From an uncultured Prevotella sp. (GTDB lineage Bacteria > Bacteroidota > Bacteroidia > Bacteroidales > Bacteroidaceae), in contig CAMVAI010000006.1 in the NCBI GenBank assembly GCA_947165435.1, positions 1-64,000 on the forward strand: 64,000 nt of DNA, given 5' to 3'. The translations under genes and the position numbers were made by a program. The notes under the pieces were generated by a model. The model was not told where the DNA came from. It made no database searches and saw only the letters and a program-made list of their open reading frames with translations. Numbering within the stretch: position 1 is the first letter of the stretch; each line of letters starts with the position of its first letter. This document shows positions 55,337 through 62,858 of this stretch, in pieces.

Positions 55337-56314
55337 ATGACCAACGACGAACGATACATGTACCGCTGCCTGCAACTGGCAGCCAACGGCATCCACGGTG
55401 CGCGGCCCAACCCCATGGTGGGAGCCGTGATCGTGGCCCCCGACAGTCCGCACGCTGACGGTGACAACCGACCAGCAACGTCGGCCGACTGCCGCATCAT
55501 CGGCGAGGGCTACCATGTGCGCTGCGGCCAGGCCCATGCCGAGGTGAATGCCTTTGCCGCCGTACACCCCGACGACGAGCCGCTGCTGAAGGACGCCACC
55601 CTCTATGTGTCGCTGGAGCCCTGCTCGCATTACGGCAAGACCCCTCCCTGTGCCGACCTCATTGTGCGCCGGGGCGTGCGCCGTGTCGTGGTGGGCTGCA
55701 TCGACCCGTTCAGTCAGGTGCAGGGGCGTGGCATACAGCGACTGCAGGATGCCGGCATCGACGTGACGGTAGGCGTGCTGCAGGCAGAGTGCCAGTGGCT
55801 GAACCGCCGCTTCTTCACCTATCACCGCGAGCACCGTCCGTACATCATCCTGAAGTGGGCGCAGACGGCCAACGGCTACCTCGACGACCATTTCAAGCCC
55901 CTGACCATCAGCAACGAACATACGCTGATGCTCTCCCACCAGCTGCGTGCCGAGGAGGATGCCATCCTCGTGGGCCACACCACCGACGTGCGCGAACATC
56001 CGCAGCTCACCGTGCGCCACTGGCACGGCCCTGACCCTAAGCGCATCGTGCTGACCCACGACCGACCGCTGCCGCTGCTCATGGACGACCTCTACCAGCA
56101 CCAGCTTCAGTCGCTCATCGTCGAGGGGGGCCGCCAGACGCACGAGGCGTTCCTCCAGGCCGGCTTGTGGGACGAGATACGTGTAGAGACCAACAGCTCG
56201 CTGACCGTCGATGACGGCACACCCGCCCCCCGGTTGCCCGCCGCCGTCCGCGTGCGCTCGCAGCAGGTCTTTGGCTACAACACCCTGGTATGCTACGTGA
56301 AAAAAGAAGCATAG
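55337..56314 (+). CDS. ribD: Bifunctional riboflavin deaminase/reductase RibD
   Basis: The 325-residue enzyme carries out the second and third steps of riboflavin synthesis. The N-terminal deaminase has zinc-binding HAE at residues 67-69 and PCSHYGKTPPC at 95-105. The C-terminal reductase starts near residue 150 (RPYIILKWAQTANGYLDD), with LIVEGG near 260. The ATG at 55337 is chosen; the open frame to 55271 overlaps the promoter box TATCTTTGCACC. The gene is divergent from the lipoprotein operon. Length is slightly shorter than in Escherichia coli, normal for Bacteroidales. Confidence 0.95.
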   Translation: MTNDERYMYRCLQLAANGIHGARPNPMVGAVIVAPDSPHADGDNRPATSADCRIIGEGYHVRCGQAHAEVNAFAAVHPDDEPLLKDATLYVSLEPCSHYGKTPPCADLIVRRGVRRVVVGCIDPFSQVQGRGIQRLQDAGIDVTVGVLQAECQWLNRRFFTYHREHRPYIILKWAQTANGYLDDHFKPLTISNEHTLMLSHQLRAEEDAILVGHTTDVREHPQLTVRHWHGPDPKRIVLTHDRPLPLLMDDLYQHQLQSLIVEGGRQTHEAFLQAGLWDEIRVETNSSLTVDDGTPAPRLPAAVRVRSQQVFGYNTLVCYVKKEA

Positions 56315-56374
56315 CAGTCACCCTCTTGACAAACGTTTTGTATCTTTATAAATACTAAAAAAACACCAGTAACA

Positions 56375-57262
56375 ATGAAAGGTATCGTATTAGCAGGAGG
56401 TAGCGGCACACGCCTGTACCCCATCACGAAGGGAGTGTCTAAGCAACTCATCCCCATCTTCGACAAACCCATGATCTATTATCCCATCTCCACACTCATG
56501 CTGGCAGGCATCCGCGAGATTCTCATCATCTCGACACCCTACGACCTGCCGGCCTTCCGCCGCCTGTTAGGCACCGGCGAAGACCTGGGTGTGCGCTTCG
56601 AGTATGCCGAGCAGCCCTCGCCCGACGGTCTGGCGCAGGCGTTCATCATCGGCGAACAGTTCATCGGCGACGACTGTGCCTGCCTCGTGCTGGGCGACAA
56701 CATCTTCTACGGCAGCGGATTCACCGGCATGCTGAAGGATGCCGTCCAGCGCGCCGAGCAGCAGGGCGAGGCCACCGTGTTCGGCTATTATGTCAACGAC
56801 CCCGAGCGCTACGGCGTGGCGGAGTTCGATGCCGACGGCAACTGCCTGAGCATCGAGGAGAAACCCGAGCACCCGAAGTCGAACTATGCCGTCGTGGGCC
56901 TCTATTTCTATCCGAACAGTGTGGTGGATATTGCCAAGCACATCAAGCCCTCGGCACGCGGCGAACTGGAGATTACCACCGTCAACCAGGAGTATCTGCA
57001 CGCCCGCAACCTGCATGTGCAGACGCTGCAGCGCGGCTTCGCCTGGTTAGACACCGGCACGCACGACTCGCTGTCGGAGGCTTCCACCTTCATCGAGGTC
57101 ATCGAGAAGCGCCAGGGCCTGAAGGTGGCCTGCCTGGAGGAGATTGCCTTCAAGCGCGGCTGGATTACCCGTGAACAGCTGAAGGTGCTGGCACAGCCCA
57201 TGGCCAAGAACGACTACGGCCGCTACCTGTTGCGGCGCGCCGAAGAGGCCTACCAGCGGTAG
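56375..57262 (+). CDS. rmlA: Glucose-1-phosphate thymidylyltransferase
   Basis: The 295-residue protein has the RmlA signature: [20 protein letters not shown], then [31 protein letters not shown] and a C-terminal [20 protein letters not shown]. It makes dTDP-glucose from dTTP and glucose 1-phosphate, the first step to dTDP-rhamnose and other dTDP-sugars. The length is standard. A promoter box (TATCTTTATAAAT) lies about 45 bases upstream. The rmlB, C and D genes are not in the window, so the pathway must be completed elsewhere. Confidence 0.95.
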   Translation: MKGIVLAGGSGTRLYPITKGVSKQLIPIFDKPMIYYPISTLMLAGIREILIISTPYDLPAFRRLLGTGEDLGVRFEYAEQPSPDGLAQAFIIGEQFIGDDCACLVLGDNIFYGSGFTGMLKDAVQRAEQQGEATVFGYYVNDPERYGVAEFDADGNCLSIEEKPEHPKSNYAVVGLYFYPNSVVDIAKHIKPSARGELEITTVNQEYLHARNLHVQTLQRGFAWLDTGTHDSLSEASTFIEVIEKRQGLKVACLEEIAFKRGWITREQLKVLAQPMAKNDYGRYLLRRAEEAYQR

Positions 57263-57278
57263 CGGCGCGATAGCGCTG

Positions 57279-59216
57279 CTATTCCGCCGCGTATTCCGAT
57301 ACACAGCGGCGCAGGGCCGTGGGGTTGCCCATGTCGTACATGGTGCCGTTCAGCCTCACGCCCGTCATGCCATGCTGGCGGCGCACCGCTTCGAGTGCCG
57401 CCGTCAGCTCTATCTCACGCTGCGGGTCGTTGTCGGCATCGGCCTTGGCGATGTCGTCGGCCAGTTGCGCAAAGACCTCGGGCGTCAGGATGTACTGCCC
57501 GAACACGCTGTAGTATTCCTTCTCGCCCCGTCCGTTGCGAACACCCAGAAACTCCTCGGCATAGCTCGACTTGGGCTTCTCGGTCATCGTGCCTACGTTC
57601 AGGATCGTGCGGTCCTTGTCTTCCCAGATGCCGCTGAGGATGCCGTAGTGGCTCACCTCGCTCAGCGGCACGCTGTGTATGCTCACCATCAGCCGGTTGT
57701 ATTGCTCGTATTTCTCTATCAGCTGCAGGGCGCACGGCTTGTTGCTATGGCTGCGGTAGAGCGTGTCGCCCAGCAGCAGCAGCACCGGCTCGCCCTGCGT
57801 GAACTCCGCTGCCTGATAGACGGCATGTCCGAAGCCGCGCTTCTCGTGCTGATAGACATAGCGCAGCCGCTTGCCGATGTCCAGGATGCGGTTCTCATAC
57901 TCGCGGGCCTCGGCGTTCAGCTTGCGCAGGTGCTCTTCCGACAGCTGCCGCTCGAAGAACTCGGCATACTTCATGCGCTCTTCCTCCGAGCCTAACACCA
58001 GGCATATCTCCTCGATGCCGCTCTTCACCAGCTCTTCCAGCAGGATGAGGATGACCGGGCGCACCATGCCGTCCGGACAGGGAATGGGGAAAAAGTCTTT
58101 CTTCAGCGCACGGGTGGCAGGGTAGAGTCGTGTGCCGAAACCTGCCACGGGGATGATGGCGCGGCGCACGGTATGCACGGGCTGCAGGGTCAGCGGGTAG
58201 GCCTTCATGCCCTCGGCGTTCAGATAGTCTATCAGCTGCTGCTGGGCCTCGGCATTGCGAGCCAGGAACTGTACCGAGCCGTCGCCGTGCGAGCCGACAC
58301 CCTTGCCGCCGTATATCAGCGGCTGTATCTGTGGGTCGTGCAGCACAGCGCGTAGCTTCGGGGCCTGCAGGGCGGCCGACATGGGGGTGACGTATCGCTC
58401 GAACTGCTCTTCAGCCTCGGTCATCAGGGCGCCCAACTGCTCCACCTTTCCCTCGGCCATGTAGCCGATGGCACGGTTTACGATGTCGTGGTTCCACTCG
58501 CCCAGCGCCCGGTGCAGGTCGCGCTCGGCGTCGTTCTGTGCAAAGGGGTAGGCCTTGTTCAGGTCGGAGAGTATGCGGATGGTGTCCTTCTCGGCACAGA
58601 GGTCGGCAAACACCCAGTAGAGGGTCTTCTTCACGTTCAGCGCCTTCACCTCTATCTCGTCGCCGTCGAAGGTCATCAGGTTGGGCTTCACGCCGAAGGC
58701 ACACGCCTGGTCCAGTCGGCCGCAGCGCGACGACGTGCGCAGCTCGCCCACGTAGGCGATGTTCATCTCGCCCAGCGTGTTCAGGTTCAGGTTATATAAT
58801 AGGTTGAACGCGCGGGCCACGAGCACACAGATGGCCGCCGACGACGACAGGCCGCTCTTCATGGGCAGCGTCATGGCGGTGATGCGGATGCGCACGCCGC
58901 CCACCTTATACCACTCCAGCATGTACGATGCCACACCGGCACAGTAGCAGAAGAACGACCCCGACTTGGCTACGCGTTTCAGCTCGGCATCGTTCATGCG
59001 GCACGAGAAGTCGTGCCACAGGTCGTTGATTTCCGGCGCATCGCTGTACATCTCGAAGATGGGCGATGGCTCTACTTCGGCATAGATGCCTTGTTCGATA
59101 CCGGTCACGATGGCGGCTCCCGACAGGATGTCGGCGTTCATCGTGCGGTAGTGGCCCGCCCAGTCGGTATGTTCTCCAAACAGACACAGGCGTCCCGGCA
59201 CAAATAGTTTCAGCAT
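57279..59216 (-). CDS. Fused GHMP sugar kinase and sugar-phosphate nucleotidyltransferase
   Basis: The 645-residue protein is a two-domain fusion. Residues 1-345 are a GHMP kinase: PGRLCLFGEHTDWAGHYRTM at the start, the ATP motif PMKSGLSSSAA (119-128), and a third motif GGKGVGSHGDGS (303-314). Residues 352-645 are a nucleotidyltransferase of the UDP-glucose pyrophosphorylase type (IPVAGFGTRLYPATRALKKD, then FFPI, LLLLGDTLYRS and a final MYDMGNP). Such an arrangement would phosphorylate a free sugar at C1 and convert it to a nucleotide sugar in one salvage protein. It differs from Fkp, where the pyrophosphorylase precedes the kinase. The sugar is unknown. It converges with rmlA (gap 16 bp). 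Confidence 0.88.
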   Translation of the reverse strand: MLKLFVPGRLCLFGEHTDWAGHYRTMNADILSGAAIVTGIEQGIYAEVEPSPIFEMYSDAPEINDLWHDFSCRMNDAELKRVAKSGSFFCYCAGVASYMLEWYKVGGVRIRITAMTLPMKSGLSSSAAICVLVARAFNLLYNLNLNTLGEMNIAYVGELRTSSRCGRLDQACAFGVKPNLMTFDGDEIEVKALNVKKTLYWVFADLCAEKDTIRILSDLNKAYPFAQNDAERDLHRALGEWNHDIVNRAIGYMAEGKVEQLGALMTEAEEQFERYVTPMSAALQAPKLRAVLHDPQIQPLIYGGKGVGSHGDGSVQFLARNAEAQQQLIDYLNAEGMKAYPLTLQPVHTVRRAIIPVAGFGTRLYPATRALKKDFFPIPCPDGMVRPVILILLEELVKSGIEEICLVLGSEEERMKYAEFFERQLSEEHLRKLNAEAREYENRILDIGKRLRYVYQHEKRGFGHAVYQAAEFTQGEPVLLLLGDTLYRSHSNKPCALQLIEKYEQYNRLMVSIHSVPLSEVSHYGILSGIWEDKDRTILNVGTMTEKPKSSYAEEFLGVRNGRGEKEYYSVFGQYILTPEVFAQLADDIAKADADNDPQREIELTAALEAVRRQHGMTGVRLNGTMYDMGNPTALRRCVSEYAAE

Positions 59217-59431
59217 TTTGTCAATATGTTTATCGTTGTGTGTTTGTTATGATGTACAAAGATACAACAATTTCTTGAAATCTGGCATTTTTTTCACGCT
59301 TTTATTTGGCAGAATTAATATTTTTACTTACTTTTGCAGGCAAATAAATAAAAAATTGTTAATAACCGTCTAAAATATTGCTCGCCTATCGACATAAACT
59401 CTACTTCAGAAGATAAAGAAGAAAAGAAAGT

Positions 59432-60031
59432 ATGAAGAATTATGCAAGCCTTGCCGACGAGGAGTTGGCATTGCTTTACGTAGGAGGAGACTTTAGGGCG
59501 TTCGACGAGTTATTGGCTCGCAATCAACAGAAGCTCTATGCGTATATCCTGTTCATGGTCCGCGACCCTGAGCTGGCCGACGATGTGTTCCAGGACACCT
59601 TCGTCAAGGTCATCTCGCGCCTGCAGGAGGGCCGCTACACCGACAGCGGCAAGTTCTCGTTCTGGCTCACACGCATCGCGCATAATGTCATCATGGACAC
59701 CTATCGCCATCAGAACAGCGAGCATATCGTGGAGCCTACCGAGGACAACGACCTGAGCAAGCTGCGCGACGACAGTCTGCTGGACATCAACCGCGAGAAC
59801 GAGTATGTCAACACACAGGTGATGGACGACGTGCGCCACCTCATGGACGCACTGCCTGCCCCGCAGCGCGAGGTGGTCTATATGCGCTTCTATCAGGACA
59901 TGCCGTTCAAGGAGATTGCCGAGACCACCGGCGTGAGCATCAACACCTCACTGGGGCGCATGCGCTACGCCTTGATCAACATGCGGCGCATGGCCCGCCA
60001 GCACCGCATCCACCTGAACATGGAACTATAG
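59432..60031 (+). CDS. ECF-type RNA polymerase sigma factor
   Basis: The 199-residue protein has sigma region 2 (FDELLARNQQKLYAYILFMV, DPELADDVFQDTFVKVISRL, SGKFSFWLTRIAHNVIMDTY) and region 4 (LPAPQREVVYMRFYQDMPFK, EIAETTGVSINTSLGRMRYA). No anti-sigma factor gene is adjacent. The acidic linker (EPTEDNDLSKLRDDSLLDIN) is as in Bacteroidales ECF factors of the housekeeping-like group. It has its own promoter, box TACTTTTGCAGG near 59330. The target regulon is unknown. Confidence 0.92.
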   Translation: MKNYASLADEELALLYVGGDFRAFDELLARNQQKLYAYILFMVRDPELADDVFQDTFVKVISRLQEGRYTDSGKFSFWLTRIAHNVIMDTYRHQNSEHIVEPTEDNDLSKLRDDSLLDINRENEYVNTQVMDDVRHLMDALPAPQREVVYMRFYQDMPFKEIAETTGVSINTSLGRMRYALINMRRMARQHRIHLNMEL

Positions 60032-60048
60032 GCCCAGCCGCACTATAG

Positions 60049-60120
60049 CATCTATAGCATCTATAGCATCTATAGTATCTATAGCATCTATAGTTTCTAT
60101 AGCATCTATAGCATCCATAG
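60049..60120. repeat. 9-bp satellite, eight units
   Basis: Eight consecutive units of CATCTATAG or one-base variants span 60049-60120, between the convergent sigma factor and rpe genes. CTATAG is a 6-bp palindrome, so the array is a ladder of small palindromes. Confidence 0.9.
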
Positions 60121-60124
60121 CCCC

Positions 60125-60799
60125 CTACACCGTCTGCACCGTGGCGGGGCGCAGGCTTTTCAGCTCGTGGATAGTCTGCTCCGGGTGCGGGCTCTTGAAC
60201 ACATAGCTGCCGCTGACCAGCACATCCACACCGGCGTCCACCAGCCTCGGGGCCGTCTCGCCCTGCACGCCGCCGTCCACCTCTATCAGTGCCTTCGAAC
60301 CGCTCTCGGCTATCAGGCGGCGCAGCCGACGGGCCTTTTGCAGCGTGTGCTCGATGAACTGCTGACCGCCGAAGCCGGGGTTGACGCTCATGAGCAGCAC
60401 CATATCCACATCGCCGATGATGTCTTCTATCAGTGCCACGGGCGATGCGGGGTTCAGCGTCACGGCGGCCTTCATGCCGGCATCGTGAATCTCCTGTACC
60501 GTGCGGTGCAGGTGGGGGCACGCCTCCACGTGTACGTTCATCATCATCACGCCCAGCTTGGCCGTCCGGCTGATGTACTGCTCGGGGTGTACCGTCATGT
60601 AGTGTACGTCGAGGGGTTTCTCACATTTGCGGGCCACCGCCTCCAGGACGGGGAACCCGAACGAGAGGTTCGGCACGAACACACCGTCCATCACGTCGTA
60701 GTGCAGCCAGTCGGCCTCGCTGCGGTTAATCATGTCCAGCTCGCTGTCCAGATGCAGGAAGTCTGCCGACAGCAGCGACGGGGAAACTAATGTTGCCAT
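60125..60799 (-). CDS. rpe: Ribulose-phosphate 3-epimerase
   Basis: The 224-residue TIM-barrel enzyme interconverts ribulose 5-phosphate and xylulose 5-phosphate. The start is SPSLLSADFLHLDSELDMIN, the metal-binding HYDVMDGVFVPNLSFG follows, and VNPGFGGQQFI and IEVDGGVQ mark the phosphate site. The ATG at 60799 is chosen; the frame to 60829 overlaps the small gene upstream. It belongs to the minus-strand run from the ClC gene through fmt. Confidence 0.95.
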   Translation of the reverse strand: MATLVSPSLLSADFLHLDSELDMINRSEADWLHYDVMDGVFVPNLSFGFPVLEAVARKCEKPLDVHYMTVHPEQYISRTAKLGVMMMNVHVEACPHLHRTVQEIHDAGMKAAVTLNPASPVALIEDIIGDVDMVLLMSVNPGFGGQQFIEHTLQKARRLRRLIAESGSKALIEVDGGVQGETAPRLVDAGVDVLVSGSYVFKSPHPEQTIHELKSLRPATVQTV

Positions 60800-60816
60800 T
60801 TCTTCTTCTCTTCGGT

Positions 60817-60945
60817 TCAGTTCAGACACATCTTCGTCGTTTCGGGGTTCTTGGCGTTGACATACATCCGTGCAAACTGCTTGACGAACAGGATTGACGA
60901 CTTGCGGGGCTGAAAATCTTCTTGGGTAAAATATTGCATAGGCAT
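60817..60945 (-). CDS. Small conserved-type protein (42 aa) between rpe and fmt
   Basis: The frame encodes MPMQYFTQEDFQPRKSSILF, VKQFARMYVNAKNPETTKMC and LN. The FQPRKSSILFVKQFAR segment is of a kind I recall from unnamed short proteins in other Bacteroidales, which supports a real gene, though I cannot confirm that here. It has no signal peptide or membrane helix and is basic overall. A second ATG at 60939 is an equally good start. It ends 18 bp before the rpe start. Function is unknown. Confidence 0.55.
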   Translation of the reverse strand: MPMQYFTQEDFQPRKSSILFVKQFARMYVNAKNPETTKMCLN

Positions 60946-61024
60946 TCTTGTTTTGGTGTTTCTATTATCAAAACGCGCAGCCATATCTGTTTATTATACC
61001 TTTCGTCAAATATTTTTTATCGCG

Positions 61025-62026
61025 TTATCCGCGCTGGTTTTTCATGCCGTTCACGAAGTCGCGGGCGGCCATGCGTTTCTTCCCGGCCATCTGCAGTTCT
61101 ACGACCTCCAGCAGTTCGTCGGCCGCCGACAGGTATAGTGTTTTGCCGTCCACCACCAGCATGCCGGGCTTTCGACCTGGCTTTCCGGTCTTGCGCGTCT
61201 TGTAGAGCTTCAGCACTGTCTCTTTCCCGTCGGGCATGGTCACGGTGGTCCATGCACCCGGCACGGGACTCAGTCCGCGCACGAAGTCATACACCTGCTT
61301 GGCGGTCTTCGTCCAGTCCACCTCGCACGTCTCCTTGAATATCTTCGGGGCGGTCTTCAGCACCGCTGTCTCCGTCGCCGCCTGTCCGTCCTTCCGGTCC
61401 TCCGTCGCTGCTGCCAGCATATCCTCCTGGGCGATAGTCTCCGGCTGTCCGTCGGTCGCTACGATGCGCTCCAGCGTCTCCATGCATGCCTCGGCGCCGA
61501 GCTTCATCAGCCCGTCATAGACATACTCCACGTCGGCGTCGTCGGGAATGGCGAACGGCTTCTGCAGGATGATACGCCCCGTGTCGATGTCGTGGTCCAG
61601 GAAGAAGGTGGTCACACCCGTCATGGTCTCGCCGTTGATGATGGCCCAGTTGATGGGTGCCGCACCGCGATACTGCGGCAGCAGGGCGGCATGTACGTTG
61701 AACGTGCCCAGCCGGGGCATGGCCCACACCACCTCGGGCAGCATGCGGAACGCCACCACTACCTGCAGGTCGGCACGGTACGCCCGCAGCTGTTCCACAA
61801 ACTGCGGGTCTTTCATCTTCTCCGGCTGCAACACGGGGATGCCGTGCGCCATGCTATACTGCTTCACCGCAGACGGCTGCAGCACCGAGCCGTGGCGTCC
61901 TACGGGCTTGTCGGGCTGTGTCACCACTGCCACCACCTGATAGCCTCCTTCCACCAGTGCCTGCAGCGTGGCTACCGCAAACTCCGGTGTTCCCATGAAC
62001 ACGATCCTCAAGTCTTCTTTCTTCAT
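61025..62026 (-). CDS. fmt: Methionyl-tRNA formyltransferase
   Basis: The 333-residue enzyme formylates initiator Met-tRNA. The N-terminal RIVFMGTPEFAVATLQAL, the folate-binding and catalytic segment FNVHAALLPQYRGAAPINWA with INGETMTGVTTFFLDHDIDT, and the C-terminal OB-like domain (CEVDWTKTAKQVYDFVRGLS) are all present. It is about 15 residues longer than typical; a Gln/Ala/Thr-rich stretch near residues 205-225 (AATEDRKDGQAATETAVLKT) could account for this. It is 16 bp downstream of the DUF5020 gene. Confidence 0.95.
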   Translation of the reverse strand: MKKEDLRIVFMGTPEFAVATLQALVEGGYQVVAVVTQPDKPVGRHGSVLQPSAVKQYSMAHGIPVLQPEKMKDPQFVEQLRAYRADLQVVVAFRMLPEVVWAMPRLGTFNVHAALLPQYRGAAPINWAIINGETMTGVTTFFLDHDIDTGRIILQKPFAIPDDADVEYVYDGLMKLGAEACMETLERIVATDGQPETIAQEDMLAAATEDRKDGQAATETAVLKTAPKIFKETCEVDWTKTAKQVYDFVRGLSPVPGAWTTVTMPDGKETVLKLYKTRKTGKPGRKPGMLVVDGKTLYLSAADELLEVVELQMAGKKRMAARDFVNGMKNQRG

Positions 62027-62042
62027 ATTTCTGTCTTTGCTG

Positions 62043-62753
62043 TTAGAAGTTCCACTTCACCGCCACCGTGGGGTTCCAGAAGAACGTCTTGCCGCTCTCC
62101 GGGTCGCTGTTATACACGAAGTTGTTCGAGAACTCCCACTCCGTGCCCACGCTGAAATGCTCGGTGAAGTTATACCACAGCTGCGGCTCAGAGAGAATCA
62201 CCAGACAGCCGTGGCCGTTGGCCTTCTCGCCGCGCCAGAGGTCGATGAACCCCGCGAAGCGCAGCTTGTTGTTCAGGAAGTTCATACCCCACACGCCCGT
62301 CAGCTGGGCACTGGCGTAGGCCCGTGTGTCGTCGTAGCTCTTGAAATACTGCTTGTACAGCAGCTGCACCGACCATGTCTTCGCATAGTCCTCCGTATGT
62401 CCGTTGTAGGCGGCACCCACCAGGGCAGCCTGCTGGAAACTGCCGCTGCGACTCAGTCCGCCGTCATACTCCACATGGGCGGCGAAGGGCGACTGCTTGC
62501 CCAGCTTGAACTCGCGCGAAATCTCGGCATAGGCACTCTCGGCGAAGTGTCGGCTCAAGTCTAAATCTACGAAGTAGAACCACGAGCCCCACTTGTCGGC
62601 CTTGTATTGCTCCAGCGTGATGGTCATCTTCGACCGTCCGGCCTCTTCGCCGGTGTAGATGTTACGTCCGAAGTCGTAGTGCAGCTGGATGTTCTGTGCC
62701 CCGGCCGTCAAGGCCACCAGGCCTGTCAGGCATAATAGAATCTGTCTTTTCAT
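62043..62753 (-). CDS. DUF5020 family outer-membrane-like protein
   Basis: The 236-residue protein has a signal peptide (MKRQILLCLTGLVALTAGAQ). It then shows a pattern of amphipathic strands (IQLHYDFGRNIYTGEEAGRS, WFYFVDLDLSRHFAESAYAE) ending in an aromatic-terminated FFWNPTVAVKWNF, as in 10-12 stranded outer-membrane beta-barrels. It matches DUF5020 as found in Prevotella and Bacteroides; relatives resemble nucleoside-specific channel-forming Tsx-like proteins, so a pore role is possible. It lies between fmt and the ClC gene. Confidence 0.82.
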   Translation of the reverse strand: MKRQILLCLTGLVALTAGAQNIQLHYDFGRNIYTGEEAGRSKMTITLEQYKADKWGSWFYFVDLDLSRHFAESAYAEISREFKLGKQSPFAAHVEYDGGLSRSGSFQQAALVGAAYNGHTEDYAKTWSVQLLYKQYFKSYDDTRAYASAQLTGVWGMNFLNNKLRFAGFIDLWRGEKANGHGCLVILSEPQLWYNFTEHFSVGTEWEFSNNFVYNSDPESGKTFFWNPTVAVKWNF

Positions 62754-62774
62754 AGTTTTCTTATATGTGTTGTT

Positions 62775-62841
62775 ATAAAAAATCCGTTCAATCCGTTTAA
62801 TCCGTTGTTATAAAAAAACCGTTCCATCCGTTCAATCCGTT
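62775..62841. repeat. Short direct repeats between DUF5020 and ClC genes
   Basis: CGTTCAATCCGTT and related ATCCGTT units are repeated several times in the 105-bp gap, with two copies of CGTTGTTAT. Confidence 0.6.
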
Positions 62842-62858
62842 GTTATTTAAAAAAGATG

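Noticed and set aside
60049..60120. CRISPR array
   Set aside because: The 9-bp units are contiguous without spacers. No CRISPR array or cas gene was seen in the window.
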